This document shows positions 51,164 to 60,416 of a stretch of 64,000 nt of DNA, in pieces. The stretch's first letter is position 1; every line of letters starts with the position of its first letter. Source of the DNA: CAVDRM01 sp963611355 (lineage in GTDB: Bacteria > Bacillota > Clostridia > Christensenellales > Aristaeellaceae); the NCBI GenBank assembly GCA_963611355.1, contig CAVDRM010000002.1:1-64000 (forward strand), read 5' to 3'. Made by a program: the position numbers and the translations under genes. The notes below the pieces were generated by a model. That model saw nothing but the letters and a program-made list of their open reading frames with translations, had not been told where the DNA came from and searched no databases.

Positions 51164-52582
51164 TTAGAATTCCTTGGAGCCGTCGGGCGTATCAATGACC
51201 ACCTTGGACTTCTTCCAGCGCACCAGCACCATCCACAGCCAGATGCAGGCGCCGATGCCAAGGTAGATGCCAAAGCAGATCCAGGAGTCCTTGCCCTGGC
51301 CCAGGGTGCAGAAGTAAGCGATGGCGATCATGATGATCATGGCCAGGAAACGGGTGAAATTGCCGCCCTTGACCAGGTTCTTGTTGCCTGCATACCATTC
51401 GGGGTGCTTCTTGTGAATCAGCACAGCCGAGATCATGGTGATGGCATAGGCGCAGGCGCAGCCGAAGGACATGAGGTTAAAGAAGCTGTTCATGAAGGAA
51501 CCGGCGTTCATCAGCAGGATGAAAATCAGGCTGATGCCCAGCAGAAAGATATTGGGCAGGACGGGCTGCTGATGGCGGTTCACATAGGTGAAGCCCTTGG
51601 GCAGGAAGTTCTTCTTACCCATGGAGTACATCATGCGCACGGTGGACATCCAGAAGCCCAGGATGGAAGCGGTCATGCCCAGCAGCACGGAAATCACGGC
51701 GTAAATCATGGGCCATACGCGCCAGCCAAGCAGATTCTGCATCGCGCGGATGGTCATGAAGCCCGTATCGCCAACGCCGTCAGCCAGCAGCACAGCAGGC
51801 TTGTCCAGGCCGGCCACACAGAAGAAAAAGATTGCGTAAATCACGCCGCAGGTCAGCACGGAGCCGCAGATAGCCTTCTTGGTGTTGCTGATGGGGAAGT
51901 CGCCTTCCTCCACCATCTGAGGCACGGTTTCAAAGCCGAAGTAGGGCGTAATCAGCAACGCCATGCCGATGATCCAGCCGGGGATGCCGCCGGTGGTTTC
52001 GATATTGGAGAAGCTGAACATACCGGCTAAGTTGCTGATGCTCCAGTGACCCGACGTCAGCACCAGCACGGCGGTCAGCAGGGTGGTGGCAATGTTGGCA
52101 AAAAGGCAGAAGGCCTGTACCTTGACCAGGAAGGTAATGTTCTGCAGGCTCATGGTAAATACCAGCAGCAGAATCACAACGCCGATGCCCACGATGCCGA
52201 TGGTGGGGATGGCCAGGCCGAAGATTTCCTTAAAGAAGGTAGCAATGGCCATGCACACAGCCGGGGGAACGGAAATCCAGGCAGCCATGATCAGCCAGGA
52301 GGCCAGGAAGCCCATGTGCTTGTTCATGCCCACGGTGTTGTAGATCAGTTCGCCGCCGGAGGTGTGGAACAGCGGAGAAAGCTCGCTGTACACCAGCGCA
52401 ACGGGCAGGATCGCCAGCGTCATCAGCGCGAAGGCCAGGAAGGTGCCCGCGCCGCAGTAAGAGAAGAACACGGAATCCCAGTAGCTGACGTAGGTGAAGA
52501 TGGAGCCTGTCGCAACGGTGTAGACGAAGATCAGGCCCAGACTCTTTTTGAGTCCACTCTCTTTCTTTTCGATTGAAGGCAT
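51164..52582 (-). CDS. APC-superfamily amino-acid permease (paralogue 1)
   Basis: Twelve-span APC permease of 472 residues. YTVATGSIFTYVSYWDSVF, SPLFHTSGGELIYNTVGMN, PYFGFETVPQMVEEGDFPI and the WKKSKVVIDTPDGSKEF tail align with the paralogue at 48711-50141. It is the first gene of the three-gene locus, with a promoter at 52609-52637 and GGAGGAG before ATG 52582. Two near-identical tails and a shared dehydrogenase suggest duplication within the locus, perhaps for different affinities or directions (for example exchange). Confidence 0.9.
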   Translation of the reverse strand: MPSIEKKESGLKKSLGLIFVYTVATGSIFTYVSYWDSVFFSYCGAGTFLAFALMTLAILPVALVYSELSPLFHTSGGELIYNTVGMNKHMGFLASWLIMAAWISVPPAVCMAIATFFKEIFGLAIPTIGIVGIGVVILLLVFTMSLQNITFLVKVQAFCLFANIATTLLTAVLVLTSGHWSISNLAGMFSFSNIETTGGIPGWIIGMALLITPYFGFETVPQMVEEGDFPISNTKKAICGSVLTCGVIYAIFFFCVAGLDKPAVLLADGVGDTGFMTIRAMQNLLGWRVWPMIYAVISVLLGMTASILGFWMSTVRMMYSMGKKNFLPKGFTYVNRHQQPVLPNIFLLGISLIFILLMNAGSFMNSFFNLMSFGCACAYAITMISAVLIHKKHPEWYAGNKNLVKGGNFTRFLAMIIMIAIAYFCTLGQGKDSWICFGIYLGIGACIWLWMVLVRWKKSKVVIDTPDGSKEF

Positions 52583-52608
52583 ATACTGTCTCCTCCTTTG
52601 CGGCGCCC

Positions 52609-52637
52609 ATTATAGCACTCTCCATTTTGTTTTTCAA
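52609..52637 (-). promoter_or_regulatory. Sigma-A promoter of the permease-ucpA-permease locus
   Basis: Minus-strand TTGAAA (52632-52637) and TATAAT (52609-52614) are 17 nt apart, 27 nt before the permease start. Confidence 0.8.
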
Positions 52638-52716
52638 GCATTTTGTTATCGATTTCGTTGATATAGATATAAAAATTTTTTAAGGCGTCGTCCCCGCCGA
52701 AATCAAGGTCTGTGCC

Positions 52717-52745
52717 TTGACAGGCTCGGACATCAATGGTATACT
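52717..52745 (+). promoter_or_regulatory. Promoter of tRNA-Leu
   Basis: TTGACA (52717-52722) and TATACT (52740-52745) are 17 nt apart; the tRNA begins 10 nt later. Confidence 0.85.
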
Positions 52746-52755
52746 ACCTGTTGTT

Positions 52756-52842
52756 GCCGGAATGATGGAATTGGCAGACGTGCTGGACTCAAAATCCAGT
52801 GGTGGCGACACCGTGCGGGTTCGACCCCCGCTTCCGGCACCA
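52756..52842 (+). tRNA. tRNA-Leu(CAA)
   Basis: 87 nt with a long variable arm. Acceptor GCCGGAA/TTCCGGC, anticodon stem CTGGA/TCCAG with loop CTCAAAA (anticodon CAA, codon TTG), T arm GCGGG-TTCGACC-CCCGC, CCA encoded. Confidence 0.95.
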
Positions 52843-53004
52843 AAGACATATGATTCGAATCGTCTTTTCGGAGGACGGCTTCGAATCATTTCTTTTTTCT
52901 ATGCATTTCTGCGCACCCGCGGCTTCGGATGAAAGGAAATCCGTAAAACGGGAAAGATCCTGCTGCGAATTTCCTTTTATTTCGGCTTGTCTGACGACAG
53001 GCTC

Positions 53005-53033
53005 TTGCGCCGTTCACGATTTTGCTGTATCAT
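53005..53033 (+). promoter_or_regulatory. Promoter of the 74-residue protein gene
   Basis: TTGCGC (53005-53010) and TATCAT (53028-53033) with a 17-nt spacer, 33 nt before the start codon. Confidence 0.6.
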
Positions 53034-53065
53034 CATCATACCGAAACGGAAGGGAAGGATGTATC

Positions 53066-53290
53066 ATGGATATCAAGGCGAAAATCGAGGAAATCGTCAA
53101 CAGGCTGCAAAACGACCAAACGCTGCTGTCTTCCTTTGAAAAAGAGCCGGTCAAAACGATTGAAAAGCTGCTCGGCGTTGATCTGCCCGACGAGACCATC
53201 CGGAAAATCGTGGACGGCGTGAAGGCCAAAATTAAAGTCGACGATGTGAAGGGCATCCTGAACGGCGTGAAGGGTCTGTTCGGCAAGTAA
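53066..53290 (+). CDS. Small helical protein, unknown function
   Basis: A 74-residue, charged, apparently all-helical cytosolic protein beginning MDIKAKIEEIVNRLQNDQTL and containing KLLGVDLPDETIRKIVDGVKA; it ends with GVKGLFGK. I recall similar short proteins in Clostridia but no function. A purine-rich ribosome site (GGAAGGGAAGG) precedes ATG 53066, and a promoter and a strong terminator bound it, so it is a separate expressed unit. Confidence 0.75.
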   Translation: MDIKAKIEEIVNRLQNDQTLLSSFEKEPVKTIEKLLGVDLPDETIRKIVDGVKAKIKVDDVKGILNGVKGLFGK

Positions 53291-53310
53291 TCCTCATTGC
53301 CCAAACATCA

Positions 53311-53349
53311 AACCGGCGCGGAAGCATGACCTCCGCGCCGGTTGTTTTT
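53311..53349 (+). terminator. Strong intrinsic terminator
   Basis: A perfect 12-bp stem AACCGGCGCGGA / TCCGCGCCGGTT with a 9-nt loop is followed by GTTTTT, 21 nt after the small-protein stop. Confidence 0.92.
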
Positions 53350-53479
53350 CTGTATGCGGTTTATCGTCGGCAGACAGTGAGCCGCGAGGATAAGCAGGGA
53401 AATTTTTCCGTTTGACGCCGAACTTTACGGCTCAGATGGACAAAACGCATTCTCGGGACGGCTTTCAAAGGCCGTTTCT

Positions 53480-55084
53480 TCACTCTTTCACGATAATGTT
53501 TCCCCGGCCGAAGGTCTCGTTCAATTGGGCCATGTCCTGCTCGGTGCGCTTTTCCGCCTCGGCATCCCGTGCCTTTTTCGGCGGGTTCAGCGCTTCGAAT
53601 TTCGGGCTGGAAGCGCCCGCGTTCCGAAGGGCGGCCTCGATGACGTCCCTGCGCTGCGGCTCATTGAGCAGGCCGACCCACACCTGATGTTCGCCCTCGA
53701 AGTACATCCTGTACACGCCGTCCTTATAGCCGGCGAATTTTCCCAGGCTCATCGGAATGGTCGGCTCTTTTTTCAGCGCATTGAGCGCGTCGTTCCACAC
53801 GTCCTTGGGCAGCCTTTCACCCGCCGGCACGTCGTCGCACGGGGCGGCCGTTTCTTTTTTCGGCGCATTTTCCTTCGCGGGCGCATGGGCGGCTTCTCTT
53901 GCTTTCGGCGCTTCCGTGCGCACGGCGACAGCGCCGCTTTCGATTCTGCCGAGCCTTGTCTCCAGCTCGGCAATCCGCTCCAGCAGGGCGCCGACATTCT
54001 GCGTTTCCGGCTTTTCGCACGCCCGCAGCGCGCAGACCTCCAGCACCGCCCTTGCGCTGGCCGCCCAGCGCGTATCGGCCTCGGCGTGCATGAACAAATC
54101 CGTGATGCGCAGCAGCCGCTCCGCCGAAAACAGCGCCGCCTGCGCCGCATAGCGCTCCGCCTGCTCATGCGTTGCCGCCGCCTCGTCCTGTCCGCACAGC
54201 TTGGCCGACAGCAGCATCCTGAAATGGCGGCTCATGTCCTTCAAAAAGACCTGCACATCGCGCCCCTCGCGCATGAGCCGGTCGGTCAGCTTCAGACACT
54301 CGCTGCCGTTGCTCTGGCCGATGGCCTCCGCAAACGAGAACAGAAAGCCCCTGTCCGCCGCGCCCAGCACGAGGCGCACATCCTCCTCGGTCACACGGCT
54401 TCCCGCGCCAAGGCACATATCCAGCAGCGACAAAGCGTCGCGCATGCCGCCCTCGGCGGACTGGGCGATGAGTGCATACGCATCCTCCGTGACGGACGCG
54501 CCCATGGACTCCGCCGCCTGCTTCATCCGACCGACCAGCTCCGTTTCGGTGAAGCGCCCGAAATCAAACCGCTGGCAGCGGGAGAGGATGGTCGTGGGAA
54601 TCTTCTGCGGCTCGGTCGTCGCCAGAATGAACACCATGTAGGACGGCGGCTCCTCCAGCGTCTTGAGGAGGGCGTTGAACGCCGCCGTGGACAGCATATG
54701 CACCTCGTCGATGATATAGACCTTGTATTTGCCGAACTGCGGCGGATAGCTCACCTTTTCGAGCAGCTCACGGATTTCGTCCACCTTGCTGTTGCTGGCG
54801 GCGTCCATTTCGTAGATGTCAAAGGACGCATCGCTGCCGATGGTCTTGCACGAGGCGCACTCGCCGCAGGGGTCGCCGTTCACGGGATGCTCGCAGTTGA
54901 TGGCCCGCGCCATGATTTTCGCCGCGCTGGTCTTGCCCGTGCCGCGGCTTCCGCAGAACAGATAGGCATGGGCGACGCGCCCCGTCATCACCTGATTGCG
55001 CAGGGTGCGGACGATGCTCGTCTGCCCCACCATGTCGGAAAATGTCTTCGGCCGCCAGACGCGGTACAGTGCTTGATACATCAT
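53480..55084 (-). CDS. dnaX: DNA polymerase III subunits gamma/tau
   Basis: Clamp-loader ATPase that loads the sliding clamp for replication. Walker A is GSRGTGKTSAAK, the zinc-binding cysteines are CEHPVNGDPCGECASC, Walker B is IIDEVHMLS, and sensor SRC is LSRCQRFDF. The C-terminal third is low-complexity and charged, ending NETFGRGNIIVKE. The start is ATG 55084, 8 nt after AAAGGGG, giving 534 residues. In most Bacillota dnaX is followed by ybaB and recR; here neither is adjacent, and the gene stands alone, convergent with the 74-residue protein gene. Confidence 0.96.
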   Translation of the reverse strand: MMYQALYRVWRPKTFSDMVGQTSIVRTLRNQVMTGRVAHAYLFCGSRGTGKTSAAKIMARAINCEHPVNGDPCGECASCKTIGSDASFDIYEMDAASNSKVDEIRELLEKVSYPPQFGKYKVYIIDEVHMLSTAAFNALLKTLEEPPSYMVFILATTEPQKIPTTILSRCQRFDFGRFTETELVGRMKQAAESMGASVTEDAYALIAQSAEGGMRDALSLLDMCLGAGSRVTEEDVRLVLGAADRGFLFSFAEAIGQSNGSECLKLTDRLMREGRDVQVFLKDMSRHFRMLLSAKLCGQDEAAATHEQAERYAAQAALFSAERLLRITDLFMHAEADTRWAASARAVLEVCALRACEKPETQNVGALLERIAELETRLGRIESGAVAVRTEAPKAREAAHAPAKENAPKKETAAPCDDVPAGERLPKDVWNDALNALKKEPTIPMSLGKFAGYKDGVYRMYFEGEHQVWVGLLNEPQRRDVIEAALRNAGASSPKFEALNPPKKARDAEAEKRTEQDMAQLNETFGRGNIIVKE

Positions 55085-55187
55085 CGTCTCTGCCCCTTTA
55101 CGCAATGTTCCGTGCCTATCATACCATATTTTGAGGATTTTTGAAAGGGCGGAAGGACGCTCGTCCGGCGAACAATCGTCCCGCTAT

Positions 55188-57941
55188 TTAATCATTCGCC
55201 TTCATGGATTCGACCATATCGACCTTGCAGATGCTGCGGCGCATGACGAGGTTGATGAGGGCGGTGAAAATCATCGAAATGGCAAAGGCGTAAACAAAGC
55301 TCATGCCTTTGATTTCGCGGCCGAACATGACGGCGCTGACCTCGACCGTGCGGATGACAAAGCTGTGCAGCCAGATGCCCACGAAGAGGCCGGCAATCGT
55401 TCCCAGCACGCTCAGCAAATCGGTCTCGCGGAAGATGTATTTTTCGACCTCGCGCTCATGGAAGCCCAGCACCTTGATGGTCGCCAGCTCCTTGCGGCGC
55501 TCGCAGATGTTGACGTTGGTCAGGTTGTAGAGGACGACCATGCACAGCATGCCCGCGCAGAGTATCAGCACGACGACGATGGCGTCGATGCTTTTGACCG
55601 TGTCGCTGAACGCGGAGCGGATGCTGGCGGACGAGCGCACATAGAGAACATGTCTGCTTTTTAAAGCGCCGGCCGCCGCCCCCTCTTCCCTGCCGGAGAC
55701 GAGCTTGCACATGACGGTCGTATGCGCCGGCACCCTGCCGTACAGCTTCTGATACAGGTTGTCCGTCATGTACGCAAAGCCCGTGATGTAATTCTCCGTC
55801 AGCCCCAGCACGATGACCTCCGCCCGCCGTCCGTCCGCGTTCTCAAGGGTCACGGTATCGCCCGCCGAAACGCCCAGCATCTCGCCGCTCTTTTCCGTCA
55901 GCAGGATGCCGTCATCCGTCAGGGTCAGGGCTTTGCCGCTCTTTCTCTCGCGCAGGGCAATGAAGGCGGGAAGGCGGCTTGCGTCCGTCACCGCCATCAG
56001 CGTTACGGTCTGACTTGCATCGTTCGCCAGCGCCTTGCCGCTTTCGCCCGCGTAGGCCAGCCAGTCCTCGGTCGTGGCCTTATCGTTGAGGAAGGCATTC
56101 AGCGTTTCGTCCGTTTCGGGGGCGTCCTCTTTGTCCATGACCATCGTCAGGTCATATCGGTAGACCTCGCCGAACTGCCTGTCCACAATGTCGTGGATGG
56201 AATCGCGCACGCCGAAGCCCGTGACCAGCAGGGCGCTGCAGCCCGCTACGCCGATGACGGTCATGAGGAAGCGCTTCTTGTAGCGGAAGAGGTTGCGGAA
56301 GGTCACCTTGCGCGTGAACGACAGGTGATTCCAGATAAACGGCAGATGCTCCAGCCAGATGCGCTTGCCCGCTGCCGGCGCTTTGGGCACCATGAGCTGC
56401 GCCGGGCAGGAGCGGAACGCGCCGAAGCACGCCCACAGGGTCGCCAGCAGGATGCCGCCCACCGTGACGGGCGCGACCAAAACGGCGATTTCCAAACGGA
56501 AGGGGGTCTCGGCCGCCGGCAGGAAGTACATCATGCCGTAGGCCGAGCTGATGACAGCGGGCAGCACCTTAAAGCCCGCAAAGAAGCCCAGAGCGCAGCC
56601 TAAGAAAGAGGAAAGCAGGCTGTAAAGCAAATACTGCGCCAGCACCTGCCCGTTCGAAAAGCCCAGCGCCTTCAGCGTGCCGATTTCCGTGCGGTTTTCG
56701 TCCACCAGCCGCGTCATGGTGGTCAGCGCCACCAAAAGGGCAACGAGGAAAAAGAACACGGGGAAGACCTTGCAAAGCGCCGTGACCTTCTCCACATTCC
56801 CGTCATAGCTCGCATAGCCCGCGGAGTCGTCCCTTGTGCGGCTGACCCACACGCAGTCCTCCATTTCGTCAATGGTCTTTTGGCCGTCCGAAACGGACTT
56901 TTCCAGGTCGGTCAGCCGCTGTTTCTCGGCAGAGGCCGTCGTCATCTGACGCATTACGGAGGTGCGGACGCCTGAAGCCGTGTCCGTCAGCGCCTTCGAA
57001 ACGGAAGAATCGCCCAGAATGGCGGCCGTCTCGGACGCTTGGCCGATGCGCGTCATCGCGTCTTTGGCAAGCTTCGTCCTTGCGTCCGCAAGGGTGTTCA
57101 GGGAAGAAAGCAGCCGTTCGGCATCGGAAAGCTTATCCTCCGCCTGCTCCCTGACCTCTGCGGTGCGCAGGGCGGCGCGTTCGTCGGCGAGCGCGTCAAT
57201 CTCCCCGAGCGCCGCGTCAATCAGCGCGTCGTACTCCCCGCCGAAGGTATTGACTTCCTTCGCGCCGCGCACGGTCAGATACAAATCCGTATAGACCTCG
57301 CTCGTCAAATACCCGTTCCGCGTGTACACAAGGAGACCGACGGAGCCGGAGCCGACGCTGGTCACATCCGCCTCCACGGAAATGCACATGGGGCTCTGCG
57401 CAATGCCGACCACGGTCAGCGTGTCCGACAGGGTGTTTTCCAGGATGGTATCATAGTTCAGGTTGTCGCCCGCAACGGTCAGCGTTTCGCCGATTTTCGG
57501 CGCATTGTCCGCATACGGCCCCATCGCGGACTGCACGACGCATTCCGTATCCGTTTCGGGCATGCGGCCGCTCAGCAGCTCAATTTTATTCATCGAAACA
57601 GCGTCGTCCGTCAGGGCAAAAACGCGGGCGGTAAAGCCTGTTTCCCCGCTGTCCGACAGCACCACATCCAGGGTGCGGGCGGGCTGGCACGCCTCGACGG
57701 TGCTCAGCGCGGCGACAGCCTCCGCGTCCGCCGCCGTAAAGCCCAGGGTGGATTTTATGTCCAAGTCATACCAGCCGTATTCGTCCATGTAGCGGTCGGC
57801 GGACTCGTACATATCGGGGGAGGTGGCAAACAGCCCCGCCAAAAAGCCCGCGCCGAGGGCGACGATGAACAGGATGGACAGGAACCTGTTCATACTGCCC
57901 GCGATGCCGCGGAGCACGTTTTTCCTTCTCGTTCTTTTCAC
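55188..57941 (-). CDS. Large FtsX-type ABC transporter permease
   Basis: MacB/FtsX-family permease of 917 residues. One N-terminal span (FLSILFIVALGAGFLAGLF) is followed by a large extracytoplasmic domain with a coiled-coil-like stretch at about 225-350. Three spans around 390-510, a further span near 560, a second extracytoplasmic domain and three C-terminal spans (about 790-900) complete the duplicated FtsX layout. It has a partner ATPase 3 nt upstream. Such systems extrude lipids, peptides or antibiotics, or act mechanically on envelope proteins; the cargo cannot be assigned. Confidence 0.9.
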   Translation of the reverse strand: MKRTRRKNVLRGIAGSMNRFLSILFIVALGAGFLAGLFATSPDMYESADRYMDEYGWYDLDIKSTLGFTAADAEAVAALSTVEACQPARTLDVVLSDSGETGFTARVFALTDDAVSMNKIELLSGRMPETDTECVVQSAMGPYADNAPKIGETLTVAGDNLNYDTILENTLSDTLTVVGIAQSPMCISVEADVTSVGSGSVGLLVYTRNGYLTSEVYTDLYLTVRGAKEVNTFGGEYDALIDAALGEIDALADERAALRTAEVREQAEDKLSDAERLLSSLNTLADARTKLAKDAMTRIGQASETAAILGDSSVSKALTDTASGVRTSVMRQMTTASAEKQRLTDLEKSVSDGQKTIDEMEDCVWVSRTRDDSAGYASYDGNVEKVTALCKVFPVFFFLVALLVALTTMTRLVDENRTEIGTLKALGFSNGQVLAQYLLYSLLSSFLGCALGFFAGFKVLPAVISSAYGMMYFLPAAETPFRLEIAVLVAPVTVGGILLATLWACFGAFRSCPAQLMVPKAPAAGKRIWLEHLPFIWNHLSFTRKVTFRNLFRYKKRFLMTVIGVAGCSALLVTGFGVRDSIHDIVDRQFGEVYRYDLTMVMDKEDAPETDETLNAFLNDKATTEDWLAYAGESGKALANDASQTVTLMAVTDASRLPAFIALRERKSGKALTLTDDGILLTEKSGEMLGVSAGDTVTLENADGRRAEVIVLGLTENYITGFAYMTDNLYQKLYGRVPAHTTVMCKLVSGREEGAAAGALKSRHVLYVRSSASIRSAFSDTVKSIDAIVVVLILCAGMLCMVVLYNLTNVNICERRKELATIKVLGFHEREVEKYIFRETDLLSVLGTIAGLFVGIWLHSFVIRTVEVSAVMFGREIKGMSFVYAFAISMIFTALINLVMRRSICKVDMVESMKAND

Positions 57942-57944
57942 TCT

Positions 57945-58646
57945 TTACCACTCGATCCTTTCGACCGGCAGGGGATTTTCATTGGTCACCGTCTTTGTCA
58001 CCGTGCCGTTCTTCACATGAATCACGCGGTCTGCAATCTGGGTCAGGGCGCTGTTGTGGGTGATAATCAGCACGGTCTTGCCCGTCTGACGGCAGGTATC
58101 CTGAAGGAGCTTCAAAACGGCCTTGCCCGTGTTGTAGTCCAGCGCGCCGGTCGGCTCATCGCAGAGAATCATCTTCGGGTTTTTCGCCAGCGCACGGGCA
58201 ATGGACACGCGCTGCTGCTCGCCGCCCGAAAGCTGGGCGGGAAAATTGTTGATGCGGCTGCCGAGCCCCACGCTTTCCAGCGTCTTCACCGCGTCCAGAC
58301 TGCCCTTGCAGATTTCGGCGGCCAGTTCCACATTTTCGCGGGCGGTCAAATTCTGCACCAGATTATAGAACTGGAACACAAAGCCCACGTCCGTGCGGCG
58401 CAAATCGGTGAGTTGCCTTGCGTTCAGGCGGCTGATGTCGCGGCCGTCCAGCATAATCATGCCGGAGGTGGCGGAGTCCATGCCGCCCAAGATGTTGAGC
58501 AGGGTCGTCTTGCCCGCGCCGCTCGGCCCGACGATGACGCACAGTTCGCCCTTTTCCACCGTAAAGCTGATGTGGTCCAGCGCGTGAATCTGCGTCTGCC
58601 CCATCGTATAAACCTTGCATACGTCCTGAAACGCTATGTATGACAT
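57945..58646 (-). CDS. ABC transporter ATP-binding protein (LolD/MacB type)
   Basis: ATPase of 233 residues that drives the permease at 55188-57941. Walker A is GPSGAGKTT, the Q-loop is VFQFYNLV, the signature is LSGGEQQRVSIARAL, Walker B is MILCDEPTGALDY, and the H-loop is IITHN. The sequence opens ISFTVEKGELCVIVGPSG as in the LolD/MacB group. The permease start is 3 nt past its stop, so they form a two-gene unit. No two-component system is adjacent, unlike peptide-antibiotic resistance loci of the BceAB type. Confidence 0.95.
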   Translation of the reverse strand: MSYIAFQDVCKVYTMGQTQIHALDHISFTVEKGELCVIVGPSGAGKTTLLNILGGMDSATSGMIMLDGRDISRLNARQLTDLRRTDVGFVFQFYNLVQNLTARENVELAAEICKGSLDAVKTLESVGLGSRINNFPAQLSGGEQQRVSIARALAKNPKMILCDEPTGALDYNTGKAVLKLLQDTCRQTGKTVLIITHNSALTQIADRVIHVKNGTVTKTVTNENPLPVERIEW

Positions 58647-58689
58647 ACTCTCATCCTCTATCCTTCGTTGCGTGCCGCGCCCGAAATAA

Positions 58690-59820
58690 TTATCGGGCAG
58701 CCGTTAAAAGCTCCGCATAGGTCGCCGGCATGTGCTGTTTCAGCAGGGTCTTTGCCAGCGCATGATCATGTTCGGCTGTCTTTTGAAGGAGCCGGATGAG
58801 CGGGGCAAAATCGGAGTTATCCGCAATACCTGCCGTGGACAGGCCGGAGGCCATGTCAATCGAATCCGCGCCGATGCTCCCCTGAATGCCCTGCGCCATG
58901 AGGAGCAGCGCCTCATACACGGTCAGCCCGTCGTCCGAAAGCCCCGCGTCCGTCAGGCTGTGGCGGCCGGCATAATAGGAAGAGATGGTCGGCGCAAGGT
59001 CAAGCATGGTTTGAAGCGCGGTCTCCAAGCGCCCCGCCAAGTCCGCATCGCCGTTCAGCATGATATCCGTTCCCAGCCGCGAATAGCCCCACGCCCGAAG
59101 CGGCATCATGGGCACGATGTCCGCGGGATTGATGAGGTTGAAGATGTTCTTTGCCTCGTACTGCGCCATTGTCCCGCGCACGGTGGCGGGGGTGGCGGCG
59201 GTGTAGACATAGACGTTCTCCGCGCCGTACTGCTCGTTCAGGAGCATCCCCAGCAGGTTGGCGCATGCCGCGCCGCGGCTGTGACCGACCGCCAGAATCA
59301 GCGGGGCGTCCCCGGTCACGGCCTCCTGAAGCCCTAAAAACACGTCCTGCGCGGCGAACAGAAAGTTCTCCGCAAACAGGGTGCCGTCGCTGTGCGAGGG
59401 CGCAAAGTCGAAGTTGGAATACCATTCGCCCGCCTCCGTGCCGCGCACAGCGACCGCGTACAGCGTCCGCGTTTCCTGCCCGCGCACGACCGTCTTTGTG
59501 CCCACGGAGTATGCGCAGGTGTGCGACAAATCGTCGGCGGCCTTATCGAAATTCTTTTGCAGGACGACCTCAAAGCCCATTTGACGCATGATGTCCGCCG
59601 TTGTGTCCTGCTTATGGCCGGCACTGAGCGTCAGCGCGTTCAGCGCCAGCGCCTCGGAAAATTCCGCCGTGCTCTCCGGCAAAGCAAGCTCCGCCGGCTG
59701 CGCGGCGGACAAAAAAGCATCACTGCCCGGAATCGAATGTTCCTCCGCCAGCACGCCCATCGGACGGCAGACCATCAGCACCGCCAGCATCAGCGGAAGC
59801 ACATACAAAAGCCTTGACAT
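58690..59820 (-). CDS. Secreted class 3 lipase-like alpha/beta hydrolase
   Basis: Predicted secreted lipase/esterase of 376 residues. A signal peptide (LLYVLPLMLAVLMVCRPMG) precedes VLAEEHSIPG. The nucleophile elbow ILAVGHSRGAAC (GxSxG) is near residue 178, followed by VYVYTAATPATV and an Asp in NPADIVPMMPL, the layout of class 3 lipases. The catalytic His is probably in YAGRHSLTD. The start is ATG 59820 rather than ATG 59838, since GGAGAGG lies between them. A promoter is at 59885-59913. Substrate unknown. Confidence 0.85.
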   Translation of the reverse strand: MSRLLYVLPLMLAVLMVCRPMGVLAEEHSIPGSDAFLSAAQPAELALPESTAEFSEALALNALTLSAGHKQDTTADIMRQMGFEVVLQKNFDKAADDLSHTCAYSVGTKTVVRGQETRTLYAVAVRGTEAGEWYSNFDFAPSHSDGTLFAENFLFAAQDVFLGLQEAVTGDAPLILAVGHSRGAACANLLGMLLNEQYGAENVYVYTAATPATVRGTMAQYEAKNIFNLINPADIVPMMPLRAWGYSRLGTDIMLNGDADLAGRLETALQTMLDLAPTISSYYAGRHSLTDAGLSDDGLTVYEALLLMAQGIQGSIGADSIDMASGLSTAGIADNSDFAPLIRLLQKTAEHDHALAKTLLKQHMPATYAELLTAAR

Positions 59821-59884
59821 GCAAACACCTCTCCTCATTCGTTAAGCGCGCAAAGCGGCGAAGCCTTTCGACTTAACGGTGTCC

Positions 59885-59913
59885 ATTATAATATGCCGCC
59901 CGCCCCCGTTCAA
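59885..59913 (-). promoter_or_regulatory. Sigma-A promoter of the lipase gene
   Basis: Minus-strand TTGAAC (59908-59913) and TATAAT (59885-59890) with a 17-nt spacer. Confidence 0.8.
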
Positions 59914-59969
59914 GCATGCATCCCCTCAAAAAACCGGGCGAAAATGTGGCAGGGATGGGCGAAAACGGG

Positions 59970-60030
59970 AAAAAAGATAGGCGGGAGGGTTTTCCTTTTC
60001 TTTTTGAAAAAGGAAGGCCTTCCCGTACCC
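59970..60030 (-). repeat. Dispersed GGGTACGGGAAG repeat, copy 2
   Basis: On the minus strand it starts GGGTACGGGAAGGCC and contains a CCTTTTT/AAAAAGG hairpin and GGAAAACCC, similar to 25292-25340. The surrounding 59914-60311 interval (about 400 nt) shows no gene I can support. Confidence 0.5.
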
Positions 60031-60311
60031 GGACAAGGAACCCTTTGATTCCCAATGGTGATTGCCGAAGCAAGGGGCGGCGTGTGTGCGGAAAAAAAGC
60101 ATCCAAAAAAGATGAGACGGGTCTTTCCCCGCATAAAAAACGGCTCGGAGCAGTGTCCAAGCCGTTGACAGGCAATGATTGGCATTCAATCGTCCAAATT
60201 GTCGAATCAGTCCGCAGACATTCTGTGGGATGCATAAAGGGCCGCAGCCCCTTCATTATTGATCGTATCGACCGGCTTTGCCTCTCGGACGGGACGATTG
60301 TTCGGAGCGTC

Positions 60312-60406
60312 AGCGCAGAAAAATCATTTCCGCAGCCTTGCCATGCAGGATGAATGGCTTCATCCTGCATGGAGCGTGTCAAAAACACAGTTTTTTGACA
60401 CGCAGC
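60312..60406 (+). repeat. Dispersed double-hairpin repeat, copy C
   Basis: Near-identical to copy B (48566-48658). The palindrome occupies 60340-60371, and a GCGTGTC.../...GACACGC inverted repeat with a T6 run follows. It ends 11 nt before the DegV stop codon, at the 3' side of that gene. Confidence 0.85.
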
Positions 60407-60416
60407 ATGATTTGGC

